Shown: positions 47,245 through 60,800, numbered from the stretch's first letter. The stretch: 64,000 nucleotides of DNA from Aselliscus stoliczkanus (GCA_033961575.1 CM066736.1:91148852-91212851); one strand, 5' to 3'. The notes: generated by a model from the sequence alone, not told the origin. Translations and numbers: made by a program.

Positions 47245-48275
47245 ATTTTTTTAGGCACACAAAAGAGTTAAGCCAAATCTTAGGGCAACATCCAATAAAA
47301 AGGAAGCAATACACCAATTGTGACAATCCTCTTATAATTTTTATCCAGAGCCTGTTAGCAGAAATGGAAGGTCAAAACTGACCCCACTCCATATCCACAT
47401 TTCAGAATAAGAAATTCATTTTTCAAGTGGCATAACTACTTCCACAGTTATTAGTAAAACTATGTTTACCAACATTATACTCTAGCACATTTTATAGTTG
47501 TTAGATAATAACAATTACATGGTTACTTTTGCTTTGTTAATACTTATAAAACATATATTTTCAATATTTGGTCTTATTCCCTTTATTCTAACAAAAAATA
47601 TAAATAAATTGAAATACAGGCACAGGCTTTCTTTTAAAAAGAAATCCACTGTACACATGTGGTTCTTCTTTTTGAAAATAGGGATTATAACATATTATTC
47701 CTAGAACCTATTACAGTACCTGCACAACTTAAGTTCTTTTTAAGTAAATGAGTAATTACTATATTGCAATGAAAGATGGTTTTTCACATTGTGGACATCT
47801 CAAATGCTTTGAAAGAGGCGTTTTTGCTACACAGGAGCCCAGTGACCTAGAGTGCACAGCACTTAGAGGGCTTGAGGACACTCTAAAAACCAAGCAAAAA
47901 TTCGGACTTCTCATTCCCATTCCAGATGATATTATGCAGTCATTGGTTAAAGGCAGAAAAAAAATGGCATATCCAGAATTATCATCAGTTTATCCTATAC
48001 CCAACTTTCTCCATCACAAGGAGTAGGGAAATGTTGGGATCAGGAGCAAAAAAAAAAAAAAAAAAATGAAGACAGAAAATATTCACAAACCCAGTAATCC
48101 AGGTACATCCCAGTTGTCTAGGGAACCAAATTAGTACTTTGCCGTGAGACTCATAGGACTAGAAAGACTTCTCAGTGTGGGATGGCTTCTATTCATATAG
48201 CCTAGTCCAGGCATGGGCTCCTGGCAGTGTCTTTGGCAGGAGCCTCTGAAGAAAATAATCAAGATGTGTTTATAT
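47245..48275. other. Region downstream of the OR52L1-like gene
   Basis: Beyond the stop codon of the minus-strand receptor. A 92-codon plus-strand frame at 47748-48026 has no recognised domain. Part of this may be the receptor's 3' UTR, but I cannot place a polyadenylation site with confidence. Confidence 0.35.
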
Positions 48276-49223
48276 TTATCCTTTTTTGTAGAACACCCTG
48301 AGTACTTGCCCACGGATCTGCTGAGTCTTCACCCCATAGACAACAGGGTTGAGTGCAGGAGGCACAAGGAGGTAGAGTGTAGCCAGGAGAACATGGATGT
48401 GATGGGGCACATGGTTGCCAAAACGGTGAGTGAGGAAGGAAAACATGCCAGGAACATAGAAGACCAGGATGATACAAATATGAGACCCACATGTGCTAAA
48501 GGCCTTAAGTCGGGCCTCACCCCCTGGAAACTTCAGTACTGCCTGGACAATGAGGGCGTAGGAAATACCAATGGCCAGGACATCTAGTCCAACCACAAGC
48601 AGTGCCACTGCCAACCCATAAGCTCGGTTCACTGTGGTATCTGAGCAAGAAAGTTTTACCACAGCCATGTGTTCACAATATGCATGGCCTATGACAGTGG
48701 CCTGGCAGAATACAAGTCTCCATGACAGGATGGGGAAGGGGAGGAGGAGGAGTAATCCCCGCACCAGCACTGCAGTTCCAATGTGCCTTATGGTTCCTGG
48801 ATGCAAGATGGTGGAATGGCGCAGAGGGTGACATATGGCTATATAGCGATCCAGGGCCATGGCTACGAGTACACCTGACTCCATGGAAGAGAACGCATGG
48901 ATGAAGAACATCTGGATCAGACAGACAGTGTACCCAATCTCATGGGCAAAACCCAGGAGCACTGCAAGGACTTTGGGTGCCGTGGAGGAGGCCAGGACCA
49001 GGTCAGTGCCAGATAACATGGCCAGAAAGAGGTACATAGGCTGGTGCAAGGATGGGTCAGTCCAGATGATAAAGAGGATGGTGGCATTGCCCACTAGAGC
49101 AAGGAGGTAAAGGACACACAGTGGCAATGCTATCCAGTGCTGGCTGTCCTCTAAACCTGGGATGCCAATCAGGAAAAAAGAAGGCTGGAGTAATCTCCAG
49201 CTGGAATTACTAAGGGTCATCAT
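48276..49223 (-). CDS. OR52L1: Olfactory receptor 52L1-like (class I)
   Basis: Intact 315-codon odorant receptor GPCR in one exon. Visible landmarks: glycosylation site NSS at 6-8; GIPGLEDSQHW at 20-30, the typical OR52 opening; LHQPMY at 59-64; C101 and C183 for the conserved disulphide; MALDRY at 122-127 with IAICHPLRH (OR52 genes often have L where other ORs have Y); SY at 221-222; KAFSTCGSH at 240-248; PPALNPVVYG at 288-297; VKTQQIR at 298-304. It starts with two consecutive ATG codons, and either could initiate. Human OR52L1 has a longer N-terminal extension that I do not see here. All family motifs are present with no frameshift, so the gene looks functional. OR52L next to OR56A matches the human class I cluster order, which supports orthology. 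Confidence 0.94.
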   Translation of the reverse strand: MMTLSNSSWRLLQPSFFLIGIPGLEDSQHWIALPLCVLYLLALVGNATILFIIWTDPSLHQPMYLFLAMLSGTDLVLASSTAPKVLAVLLGFAHEIGYTVCLIQMFFIHAFSSMESGVLVAMALDRYIAICHPLRHSTILHPGTIRHIGTAVLVRGLLLLLPFPILSWRLVFCQATVIGHAYCEHMAVVKLSCSDTTVNRAYGLAVALLVVGLDVLAIGISYALIVQAVLKFPGGEARLKAFSTCGSHICIILVFYVPGMFSFLTHRFGNHVPHHIHVLLATLYLLVPPALNPVVYGVKTQQIRGQVLRVFYKKG

Positions 49224-52200
49224 GATGGGTCAGAGGAGGAAGAGAGAAAAGAAGCCAAAATCATGATTTCTCCATTCCTGATGGGTTATCGCATTGTACA
49301 GACATGGCTACCATCTTCATGAGAAGAAGGAGACTTAAACTGAAAAACAAGGGAATAAAGGGAATAAATATACAAAGAAGAAAATCTCCTTTTCTTGAGT
49401 TAATATGTTTTTATAGCTGAGATATCCACTTGTCTGAATTAGGATAGGTCTAGTTTCATTTAGAGATAAAAGTAAGCATATGGTGTTTTTAGAGACATGT
49501 TTAAAGTCTACCATTTGATTACTTCTAATTTGCAACTGTCTACTTGAAAGAATACTTTTTATTACCTCTTGGCATTACTGAACAATGTAAACCAATCTGT
49601 TATCTTTATATTAGCTTTCCACAGTTTCCATAACATGGTACTCTGCAGTTGTTTCTCCTATATCCCCAGTACCGCAATCGTCTAATTATCCATTATATGC
49701 TGCTGATTTCTCTTCTCCTCTGTTTCCTATTCTATACGTTACGTCATTTTGAGTTCATTCTTTTGCATGGTTTTAACTATTTATATCCTTTAATTTCTTT
49801 TAACTATCTGCATACTTTAATACTTTAAAATCAATGTTTCTAAGTCAAATATCTTTCTGAAACACAAATCCATTTTTTCATTTGCTTCTTAAATAGCTAT
49901 ATCACACATTCAAAATATTCAAGACCAAATAACTCACTTATTCCTCCCAAATCTTCTCTACCTACATTTTGCCTATATTTTTGTGAATTACATCACTTTC
50001 TACCTATCCAACCCAATGTAGAAATTTAAAACTACCCTTATTCTTATTTCTCATTCCTTTTACCTATTCACTAGTTCCTGCTGACTTTATTTTTAACTCC
50101 TTTTTGTCAACCCCCAATATCACCACTGTCTAGTTCACACTCCCAACTTCTCTCACCTGGATTATTTCCTTAGATCTCTCTGCTTTTGCTATTATACACT
50201 TCCCAATCACCCTCCACCCCGAAGTCAAGCATTTTTCCTGAAATGAAAATGTCATCGTGTCACCTCTAAGGTTAAAATATTTAGTGAATTTAATCCATGG
50301 AAAAATATCATGCATTTAAGACTGGCATACAAGGTTTTCAAAGGTTATCTTATATAAATTATCTTATGTCAATATCATTATCATTACTAACATTAATAAT
50401 AAAAGATCACTGAGTATGAGATCACTGGCCTCTTTCCTTTTCTCTTTGTCTCCATTAGTCTGCTTCTCTGTTTCAAACTTTTACTGTCTATCTATCATCA
50501 TGATGTGATGATGATTCACCGTTTCTGACACCCCTATGTTAACAAGAAGTACCAATTAAGTAAGTGCTCTGATTAACCTTCCACATATGAGTCACATCCT
50601 GGCCATTAAAACAAAAAACTTGAAACTGGATATGTTTGTGTCTGTATGCTTGTCTTAAAAGACAGACACAGCCTGAAATAATTATAATTTTTATGTAAAG
50701 GAAGGGTACACATGTATATGTTTATGTATAAAGAGTCAGGGATAGCTCAGTTCCTGTGAATATGCACCCTTCTATAGATCACTCTGATCTTTTTATAGAT
50801 CAATGATGACTACAGTATTGCCCCAAAACTCTGAACATGGCAGCTACAAAATCAGAAATGCCTGGCATATATCTTCCAGCCTTTTTTCATTCTTCCAGAT
50901 TCAAATCCACTGTTATCTTCAAGTTTTTATATTTGTGCACTTGGAGAAGGCCACACATCGCTTTGACAGAAGCCGTGTCAGTGGAGCAGTGAAGAATGAA
51001 GCCAAGCTACAGTGGATGAAGGAGAGAAGCAGAGATAAATGCATGGGCCTGTATATAACCTGCCTCTTCTTTGTTCTGTGTGACTTGTGAATCTAGAGGA
51101 AAAGCCTAGGGCTGCTTATTAAGCATTAATTACTAAAGTAAACAAGAGGTCCTTTGGTGATTTTTAGAAGAGAAGCAGAAGGGACATTATTCCCAGGAAC
51201 CTAAAAGTGAAGATATATTTAGCTCTCTGATCAGGAAGCAGAGGACAATTAACAAAGAACTAGTGTGCTTTCTTACTCATGTAAATTCAGTCCAAGTGAC
51301 CTGTCTTCTGTGAATCTGTCCCCAAATTCTGTAATGCAGTATGGCATGTGTCCTTTTCTTCCCTATGAAATCATTTGACCTGCTGTCATTGCCTTGATTA
51401 CTTCACACTGAAAACCTGTCAGGGTGTCCATCTTGAAGAGTAAGGATTGTGCCTTGCTTATGGCAGCAGTCTCAGGACAAGTTCTAGAAATGTTGGAATC
51501 TAACTGGTACTCAGTAATGTCTGCTGAATAAATAAATATCTATATTATTCAATTTTAAAAATAGACTAGTATATAAAACAATCAGGAATCATGAGAACTT
51601 GATAAGACACACTGAACTTACAGGATGGGAATGATGTATCAGACAGTGAGGTGTCCATGAAGTGGACTGATTCCTCAATGCTCCTCACCTAAAGTGATAT
51701 TCTGGGTGCTCCATGGCAGAAGGAACCTCATTGAATCTCTCTTCCACAGCAGCGATGACAGAATCTTGGGTATGTGTCAGAAATATGGGACTTCTGCAGC
51801 CAGTACTCCTCACATCTGTCACTGTCTCTGTTGCTGCATGCAGGGAGGCTCCTCTATGGGATATGGCCTGTCCCTGTCTCACTAATCTCCTTTTTAACAG
51901 TGTCATAAACTTTATGATAGTGGTAAAAGGGAGACACAGGGATACACAAGTTAGCTTGCAACAACGTGTAATCTAAAGGGCAGAGGCTAAGGAGAATGGA
52001 ACAGAGAGGGTTAGTTTTGAGGAGTCAGATCTGGGGAGAACAGCTACTCTGAGACAATGGCACATAAATTTAAGATTACTAAGAGGTATCAGACCAGAGG
52101 TATTAGAAGACTTGGAGTCATAATGGCCAAGCAATATAACTCCTATCACAAGGGCTCTAGGAAAGGCAGAAGAAGTGAGCTGTCAGTAGTCTTCCCCAAA

Positions 52201-53639
52201 TCCATAAGCCCCAAACCTGACCTCATTTTCCACATCTGAAATCTCATAATGAATGGTTAGCTGATTCTGTCATCTTCACCCTGAAAGACAAGCCTATTCT
52301 TAATACTTCCTCAAGGCAGGGCTGATGACTGTGAATAAGGCACTGGGCAGGCGAGATGTTATTACCACTTGACAGGTCTCGGAGGACACACAGACACATA
52401 TGGACAGAGCCAAAGTTAGCCTCCAGGTTGGCTGGAGGCACACGGAGCTAAGTCTACTTCCCCAGGGATAGCTGGTTGCGCAGATAGGCAGACCAAGAGT
52501 GCCACCTGCACCTGACCAAGTGTCCCACATCTGTCCAGTGTTGGTCTTCACCCCTAAGGCTATACGTCCTGATGTCTGTGATAGGAGACTTCATGCTCAG
52601 TGAGCTAGGAAACCTCACATACGAGCATTATAAGCTCATATTTCTCATTCTCACACGTCAGATTCAGACCCAATCATTTCTTTAGTGGACTCTGTGGTTA
52701 AATGTGTTCATACCTCCATCTGCTATGATGTTGGCTGCTAAAAAACTCATAATTGAGTCACTCTCATGTGAGCAAAGAGAGCTGACTTACGCAAGATTAA
52801 TATTTTTATCTGAGAGCAGTTCTTACTCAATGACTGATCTATATAGGAATACAAAAACTTGATTCTCTTTTTTTCAATACAAAACAACACTGAAGGTCCA
52901 TTCCTCTCAATAGCCTCCCCTGAAATTAGTTCAGGCATCTGGGGCCCCTGGATTAGTTCAGGCATCTGGGGAAATTAGATCATAGTTTAACTTCTTTCTC
53001 TGCTCCATCCTGCTTCCCTCACTTTTGACAGGTGTTGTCTCCAAGTCTGCTTCACAATAAGCTTCCAGCATCCAAATCTCTCCTCAGAGTGTTTCTGGAG
53101 AATCTAACCTAAGGCAAATGACACTTGTCTCAGCCTAACTGAGTGCTCTGCTTCTCTTCTGGGGGACTGTGACAGGTCCATGGACATTAAGTCCAGTACC
53201 ATGGTAAATATGGAATTAATATAGATTCTTAGATTATACATCCCAGCAAGTTCCCAAAGAGATGGTCTAAGACCTCCCCTATCACATCTTCCCATCACCA
53301 GGCAAATCTTTCCTTTGGTCCCATCTCTGATAATAAAGCAGCTACCAGTTCCACATTATCTTTTAGAATAATGCTTCAATTGCAATCTATTCATTCATCC
53401 ATTCAACAAGTATTTCATTCACAGATCACGGGAAGCCTAATTTTTCATTTATTCATTCCATGGATATTAAATATCTACCAAATACATGGACTCTGCTATA
53501 TGTTGGAAAAAACAAACAATGATAAATGATTCTCATCACGATAGCTTGTGGGATGATATATGTTACATATGTGACAGATACCTAATAACAGTTATAAGTG
53601 TTATAAATTAATATTACAGTGTATTAAAACATATGAGAG
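49224..53639. other. Intergenic upstream of the OR52L1-like gene
   Basis: Should contain the noncoding first exon and promoter of the minus-strand receptor, but none can be identified by eye. Apart from the L2 fragment at 50125-50340, nothing is assigned. The 51640-51960 frames on both strands are unrecognised. Confidence 0.4.
50125..50340 (+). mobile_element. LINE-2-like fragment, forward
   Basis: tctctcacctggattatttc, then a ctccctgctt-like region, then gtcatcgtgtcacctctaag. This follows the order of the forward L2 consensus as I remember it. Confidence 0.5.
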
Positions 53640-54200
53640 CCTTCTCAGTCTGAGGAATTCAGGAAAACCCTCCCTAAATCAAGTTAGTGACAGACAAATG
53701 GGTTAAAAGTGAAGAGAGATGTGAGAATACAAAATCCCCAAGGCAGGAGGGAAGGGAGACTAATATTGTCAAAGACCTGAAAAAAATCATGGAATTTGGG
53801 AATGCAGTACTTGGGAACTGAGCCTGGTGTGTAAGCAGAAAACAGCATGAACATTTTAGGTCATGTTAAAGGGCAGTGAAAAATTATGAAAATTTTAAAC
53901 AAAATATTGAGACATGATCAGAATCTCATTATCAAGTATCATGCTGGGAGTATGGATGGGTAGGAAGGAATGAAGCATAGATTCTGGGGGACCTGTTGGA
54001 AACAAACACAGTGATCTCTCAAGAGGTCCAAGAATATGCCATGGGAATGGGTTATGAGGTGAGAGTCTTTGGGAAAAAGAAATCAAGAATATAAAACCCC
54101 AAAGGGTTCAATGTGTCATTTACATAAATACTGAAGTCCTCACCAGGATTATGGGTAGCCAAAAAAATAGAGAAGATATTGATCATCATTTAATGAAGGA
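53640..54200 (-). mobile_element. LINE-2-like fragment, reverse
   Basis: gcctggtgtgtaagcag, catgttaaagggcagtgaaa and gagacatgatcagaatctca match the reverse L2 order. Coordinates are approximate. Confidence 0.45.
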
Positions 54201-54320
54201 GAGCAACCAGGAGATATATCCATAACTGGGAGTAGTAGAGGATGAAATGCATGAGGTACAAAAAACAAGAGGTAGAAGAGGTGTGAGAAAATGAATGGTC
54301 CTCACTTAGTAGAAAGTGTA

Positions 54321-54458
54321 GGGCCGGCTGAGTGGCTCAGTTGGTTAAGAGCTCGCTCAAGAGTGTGAGCTGAGCTCTGAACAACAGCAGTTCGATGCCC
54401 AGCCCAAGCTGAGCTGCCAACAGCCAGCAGGATGGCTCAGCTTAAAAAAAAAAAGGAA
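54321..54458 (+). mobile_element. tRNA-derived SINE
   Basis: gggccggctgagtggctcag head, gagctcgctcaagagtgtga, cagttcgatgcccagcc, aggatggctcagct, then an A tail. TSD agaaagtgta at 54311-54320 and 54459-54468. Confidence 0.9.
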
Positions 54459-54469
54459 AGAAAGTGTAA

Positions 54470-56855
54470 CATTTTAATAAGAAAAAAAATAATGAGGATG
54501 TAAGCTTTATATCCATTTTATGGGCACATAAATGAGAGTTTATGTGCAAAGTTTTCTTTCCCAGGACTCAAGGTACCATGCAATAAGAGTTGAACAACAG
54601 GGGCTGCTCATATTATCAAGATTTCATGCTAATAGATATATTCAGACTAAGACCGTTAAAAATTAGTTTGGCCAAAAGCACTTAGAGATCTCTAAGCCCA
54701 TTGGTGGAAACCATCACTCATCTCCACCCACTGAGGGATCTTCCTTTCCAATCCTGTGGCTGCTCCCATTGTCCTGCAGATCTTTCCTCCACTCCCACCC
54801 ATGGAGCATGGACAAAAGTTGGGGAGTCTCCACTATTTGCCCTTTCTTTGAAGAGCCAGCTTCTTGTTAATAATATTGAAGATTAATATTTAACAGCGTA
54901 TGGCATAGAGCAGAAGCTGCTTAGGGACAGAATGAGGCAATCTCCCCCTAGGGACCATAAGTTTAGCCCTGACCCTCCTCCTACCTACCCAACAACCCAG
55001 ATCCATTTTAAGCCCTGGTCATCTATTGTATTGCTTCCACCTGACCAAACCCATGTCCCATTCCTGTATGTTACCTCCCATATAGGTTTAGTCCTCTTTG
55101 AATTGGAACCAATCTCCACCACAGCACTATCACATTTTATCATAAATTCTATATTTTCAAGTTTATTTTATCATCACATTGAGGGCCTGGTAAATACTCA
55201 GGATGAGGAAGAAAATAATGAAGAAAAGGAGAGCAAATGAATTTAAAAAGGAAGAAAAGTGCTAATTTTCTGTTTGTTCTGTGCTTACACACAGCAATGA
55301 GTCTGCTTTGTAAGTGTAATCATGTCCTCTAGTGTGTCTGCACAGTGTCGAAAATACCACCAGTTGAAATTACATTTGAAAAGACTAAGATAGGATGGTG
55401 TTACTCATGAAAGTGGCAATAAAAACATAACTGTTAATAGTGATTGCAATTGCAATGGTAATTTTGTGACAACTTATTTCATTTTTTCAGTGTAAATTTA
55501 CTGAGTACATACTGTGCTACACTTTGGAGATTTATGTATTCATTTATTCAAAAACACACATATGCCAATGTGACTGATGAGGAAATATGTTAGTATTGAC
55601 ACAGTCCATTAGAATAATGACTTTTATTTATTGAGCAAATTCTTATTGAGAGCTTATCATGTACCAATAACCATGCTAAAAATTTAGTACAGCTCACTAT
55701 TTAGCAGGAATGGAGACAGAGATCATTCAACCAATCATTATATAATTATAAAATATGATGAATCATGAAATAAATATACACAGAGCTCTGAGTTCAGAAA
55801 ACAAGTGACCTGATCTAATTATAAAAATCTAGGTGAGGTTTGAACTACAGTTCAAAACGAGAAGGAATGGTAAGGATAAAGATATGCATTCCCATTAGAA
55901 GAGCCCAGATTACACATGGGTGGAGGAAGCATGGACACTTGAGGAACTAAAAAAGCTATATTAGGAATACATAACACTCAATCAACACTACATGTATTGC
56001 AAGGATATGTAAATACTTAAGAGCATACAACAAACACATTAAAGTGAGTTCCAATGGTAAGATCCAGAAGAGAATGTGCAAGGGAGTTAGGAATGAAGAC
56101 AGAAAATAAACTATCAAGAATTAGAACAATAACTATTGTATTCAATAAACTTTAACTCAAGTCTCTGCATCTAGACTAAAAAGGAAGAAATAAAAGAATT
56201 ATCATTACCATGAGAGGAAAAAACTACAAGAGTCATAGACAGTCATCCATCTCAAAAACAGGCTGGAAAAGTATATGGAATAAAGAAATTAAGCTTTATC
56301 TGTAATCCTCAAGTAAGATAGAAAATGAACTTTTAAATAGCTTCTTTCATAAACTGGAAACTCTAATGTATCTCCATAGTTTGCAACGCTTTTTTTCTGT
56401 GATTCCAAAGTGTTTCTGTTAGAGAGGCCTGTCTGTTCCCACATACTGGTTATGTCTCAGTGTCATGTGATGGGAAGTGGCCCATGATTTTGTATGTTTA
56501 AAATAGGCACCCAGTTCATCTCTTCCTGAACTCCAAAGTCACTTAATCCAGGTATGTCAGCCCTAATTTTTTCTTAATTAGATGATGCATTTATCTTGTC
56601 AATACAAGTTAATCATAAACTTTTAAAAGAAAAAAGTATTAAAAAATTTATTTGCTCATTGATCGATTGAGAGAGATACCCCCTCCCTTCTCAGTTTTCC
56701 ATACCAATATCTAAACACCATAGGCCTCAGGAAAGATTTCCCAACTTCCAAATACTCGGGTTGGCTTTATTTGCTCTTTCTTCACTGTACCCATCAGGTA
56801 AATGACTTGGGGATGGTCACCCTGGTCCCTGAAGTCCAGCTGATGGGAGCTATAC
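54470..56855. other. Intergenic, possible MIR/L2 traces
   Basis: Weak MIR/L2-like stretch at 55490-55740 (tactgagtacatactgtgct, gagagcttatcatgtaccaa). No gene seen. Confidence 0.4.
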
Positions 56856-57818
56856 TCAGGTGGGATCAATCCACTTGGGGCTTATAATTTTAAACAGCTG
56901 CTCCCGAATCTGCTTGGTCTTGACCCCATAGACAATTGGGTCCAGTGCAGGAGGAAAGAGCAAGTAGAGATTGGCAAGGATGACCTTGGCAGCAGAGGCT
57001 GTCGGTGGACCAAAGCGCTGCATGACCACAGAAAAAAAGCCTGGTCCATAAAAGAAGAGGATGACACAGACATGAGCCGTACATGTGCTACCTGCTTTAG
57101 CACGTGCCTCAGGTGAAGGAAAATGAATTATGGTCCTCACAATATGCCCATAGGAGTAGGCAATAAAAGCCACATCTCCCACACCGAGAAAGATTGCCAC
57201 AGCAAAAGCATAGAGGTTATCCACTGTGGTAGCCCCACAGGCCAGCTTCACCACCGCCATATGCTCACAGTAGGTATAGGCAATCGTGTGGGAGCCACAG
57301 TAGGGCAGCCGATGGGCCAAGCTTGGAAAGGAGATAGTCAACACCACACCTCGCAGCACCACCAGGCCTCCAATCTTGGTGACAACAACTGGCGTAAGAA
57401 TGGTTGCATAACGCAATGGGTTACAGATGGCCACAAAGCGGTCCAGGGCCATGGCCACCAGCACTCCGGATTCCATGGCAGAGAATGCGTGGATAAAGAA
57501 CATCTGAGAAAGACAGGAGTGGGAGCTGATGGCTGTAGCACCAAACCAGAAAATGGCCAGCATCTTGGGCAGAGTGGAGAGGGAGAGAATCAGGTCGACA
57601 AAGGAGAGCATGGCAAGAAAGAAAAACATGGGCTGGTGAAGGCTGCGTTCTGTCCGAATGAGGAAAAGCAAGACAGCATTCCCAGTCACCGCCAGAAAGA
57701 ACATGAAGCAAAAGGGAAGTGAGATCCAAATGTGGGCGGCAGTCAGTTCTGGGATGCCAGCCAGGAAGAAAGTATGTGGGAAGAGATGAGAATTATTGGA
57801 GGGAACTGTGATGAGCAT
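56856..57818 (-). CDS. Olfactory receptor, family 52-like, subfamily not assigned
   Basis: Intact 320-codon class I odorant receptor. The ATG at 57818 gives MLITVPSNNS, with a glycosylation site NNS at 8-10. OR52-type landmarks: AHIWISLPFC at 28-37; LHQPMF at 60-65; C102 and C184; MALDRF at 123-128 followed by VAICNPLRY; YCEHMAVVKLAC at 183-194; SY at 222-223; VKTKQIREQL at 299-308. Several normally fixed positions differ: DRF rather than DRY; KAGSTCTAH at 241-249 rather than KAFSTCGSH; and PPALDPIVYG at 289-298 with Asp instead of Asn in the helix 7 NPxxY motif (codon GAC, read directly). The frame is otherwise clean, so it is probably a real gene. From memory the sequence shares features with OR52K, OR52M and OR52N without a clear match, so no symbol is given. 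Confidence 0.9.
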   Translation of the reverse strand: MLITVPSNNSHLFPHTFFLAGIPELTAAHIWISLPFCFMFFLAVTGNAVLLFLIRTERSLHQPMFFFLAMLSFVDLILSLSTLPKMLAIFWFGATAISSHSCLSQMFFIHAFSAMESGVLVAMALDRFVAICNPLRYATILTPVVVTKIGGLVVLRGVVLTISFPSLAHRLPYCGSHTIAYTYCEHMAVVKLACGATTVDNLYAFAVAIFLGVGDVAFIAYSYGHIVRTIIHFPSPEARAKAGSTCTAHVCVILFFYGPGFFSVVMQRFGPPTASAAKVILANLYLLFPPALDPIVYGVKTKQIREQLFKIISPKWIDPT

Positions 57819-60800
57819 CTCAGTTAGAAGAGCAAAATGTCACTGGGAAAAAAAAAAAAGACAGGTTAAATTAAATGATGTAGTGTTTGGGAGCTCAGGA
57901 TATATGGTCTTACTAACACAACCATCACTATCACTCTTCCCCCACATTCTCAGAAAATAGTCAAAAATAATTTTCAGTTTAATCAATATTTCTGCAAGAT
58001 CTTCAAACACAGAAAAGGCATGTCAGCTTGGTCCAGTGGGAAATGCATTGGACAAGAAGTTCAGAAACTAGGTTCCAGTTTCCAGAATTAGATATCCTAA
58101 TATATCTGTGACCTGGGGCAATTCACATAACCAGATTTAAGTAAATACTCAGGAACTGATGTTAAATCAAAATTCTTCCCATCATGCTCATATTCCGAAG
58201 TTCTGCCTGCTGGTGCTAGATTTAATCATCATTGGCCTCATATGGTCCCATAGTCTTATACCATTAACCTTCATCTGAAAATGCCTAAAATCCAAGCACC
58301 TGGAAAATCCCTTAATTTGGAGACATCCCATGCCTCCAAACTTCACTTGACTAACAGGTTAAGAATACATGGTCCCTGATGACTCCAACAGTGATCAAGC
58401 TCTTCTTTGGATTATTCTCCAATCATTTTACAAATACACATCTTGTCTATGTTCCCAATATCTCAATGGCTATCTGATTTCACCATCTCTGTATCTCCCT
58501 CTCCTTCACGATGTGGTTGTTCAGTAGTAGACACAAAGTTCAGAGTTGTGGTGACCTGGAATAAACAGAAGCTCTTGGTAATAATAACCATGTGAAAGCC
58601 ACATTATTGAGAACAGAAGAAAAAATGGGCAGATATTTCCTCCAGTTCCATTTTACACGTAATCAAACAAACTGTATAAAATTATTCAGATCCCCATTAT
58701 ATCCTGTGCCTAAACCATCATTTTGTAGGTTAGAAAACTGAGGTCCAGAAAGAAGTCAATGGTTCAGGGTACCAGATCTATTTACTGACAGAATCAGACA
58801 AGAACTTACATCCACTGATCCCTGAACTAGGACATCATCATCCTGTCTCCATGTCAGCAGTGATTGCTGCAGAGCCAAGGAAGAATATCAGTGCAGTGGC
58901 CAAGGGTGAGCAGTACAGGAATCAAAAAGCTAAAGAGTGATTTAGGGTTCACATGTCTCCCCTCTACCCCCCCAATACCTCCAGTACCACGATCTTCTTA
59001 TGTGAAAGAAAAACAGAAGGACACAAAGAGACCTGGGCTAGGGTCTGGGGGGCTTTGATCATAACATAAGTGACTCACAGTCCAGGCAGAAAAGGTACAG
59101 CCACGTTGCTCGCACCATTTCAGTGACTGCAAGACAAGATCTCTAAACATGAGGGTAAGAAGCAGAAGTCAGTCCAGGAGCATAGTCCAAGAAATAAGAA
59201 ACAGCACAGCTTTAAAGTAGCCAAGAACCTTTTGTTTTTCTCTCCAAGAAACCATGTGATGACTGCCCATACTTTCAACCACAGATGCTAAGGAGACTAT
59301 GTGATGACAGCAGAGGTATGAGGGCTAGGAAGATGGGAGAATTCAGTGGACCTATAGTTCTGGTGTCATGGAACAAACTCTGGATCAGTAGTCAAGATCC
59401 TGGTTTAGGGTACTATTTCTGCCATATGTCAGCTGTGTGAGTTTAAGCAAAGCATCTAGCCATTTTTAGGCCTTAATTTCTTCACCTGTGAAACTAGTAT
59501 ACCAAAGCCTACATCCCAGGAATGTTGTGAAAATCCAATGAGATATAAATGTGAAAATTATTTGTGAAAAATAGTGCTTTTACTATTTTCACTGAATTAT
59601 AAGAAATACATAATGCATTAGGAGGAATCTGTTCAAGAACAACAGGAACTTCAGAGATTCAGAGACAATGCATTTGATTTGACAAAACATGGTAGATTCA
59701 TCCAATGGGCAGATGTTATATAGTAGTAACCTGGAGCAACCCAGTAAAAAAATACTATATCCTCCCTGACACTGCTCCCTTCTTCCCTCCCAATGACCCC
59801 TCAGCACCCCTGGATATGGTATTGGGTGGGAAGGTGGAGGGTGTCAAGAAATGTGGTTCTGACCACCTGAGCATCTGTTTCAAATTATCTTCAAAGCTTA
59901 TCAACCCTAAGCCTCAGCCCACCTTGTGGAACATAACAATGCCTTTGGAATAATATGAGAAATAATTACATCTGATGTCCCAACTATCCCCTCAGGACCA
60001 GCAAATGTTCCTCATTATAACCTGTGCCTTAAGAAAAAGTCTGTGCCAGTAAGCTCAGCTCCTCTACCTCTATCAGAGAAGTTGGTAAAGGGAGGTAATG
60101 GGTCCTGGAACCAGGGAAATCTGGTACAGATATATACAGGGTATATTTCCCTGTGACTCACCCTGTGGCTTTAAACAAATAGATGACTGTTGAGTTGGCA
60201 CTAGAAGAATATTTGCCTGCTTTGGAGGAAGAAATTTGCACACACCTAATCCGTCCCTTGCCTGTGTCCACATAACATAAAAGGTCCAGATAGACCTCTG
60301 ATAATGTACAGAGTATTGGCGGTATTTCCAATTTTCCCTGGTGATATCAAGACCATGCATTTCCATCCCAAACAGCCTGTCAGATTATCCAAATCTGGAA
60401 AGACTGAGGGAAAACTAATTTGCGATGGGGCCTGTATATATCGCTCTTCTTAGGACTACCCTTAGCCATTACTCACCAAAGAGCTGCACTTACAGAGGGG
60501 AGAGAAGTTAAGCTACCAGTCAGGTTCCAAGAACAGGGTATATAATGGACACCTTTTCAGGCATTGCTTTTAGGGATCCAAAGTGAAGCTTTCACCACCA
60601 AGATACCAATTAGTGCTTCTGACTCCTCTTCAAACAAAGGTCTAACAAGATCTTTTCCTCTTATTGGGGCTCCAGGGAACAACCCCAGCAGGGAATATTT
60701 TGAATATTTTGAATACTCCAGGGTGCCATGTCAAGAGAGAGCCAAGGCCCTGCAAGCAGAAGCAAGGAGAGGTTTCCTGCCATGGGGAATGGGACCACCT

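Noticed and set aside
51685..51976. Overlapping frames on both strands that looked gene-like
   Set aside because: They are short, unrecognised and without splice context; the frames mirror each other on opposite strands, which suggests chance.
54321..54458. tRNA gene
   Set aside because: The tRNA-like boxes belong to a SINE with an A tail and a 10-bp target duplication. The same holds for the other tRNA-like heads in the window.
57123..57722. 199-codon plus-strand frame
   Set aside because: It is antisense to the intact OR52-family receptor and is a shadow frame.
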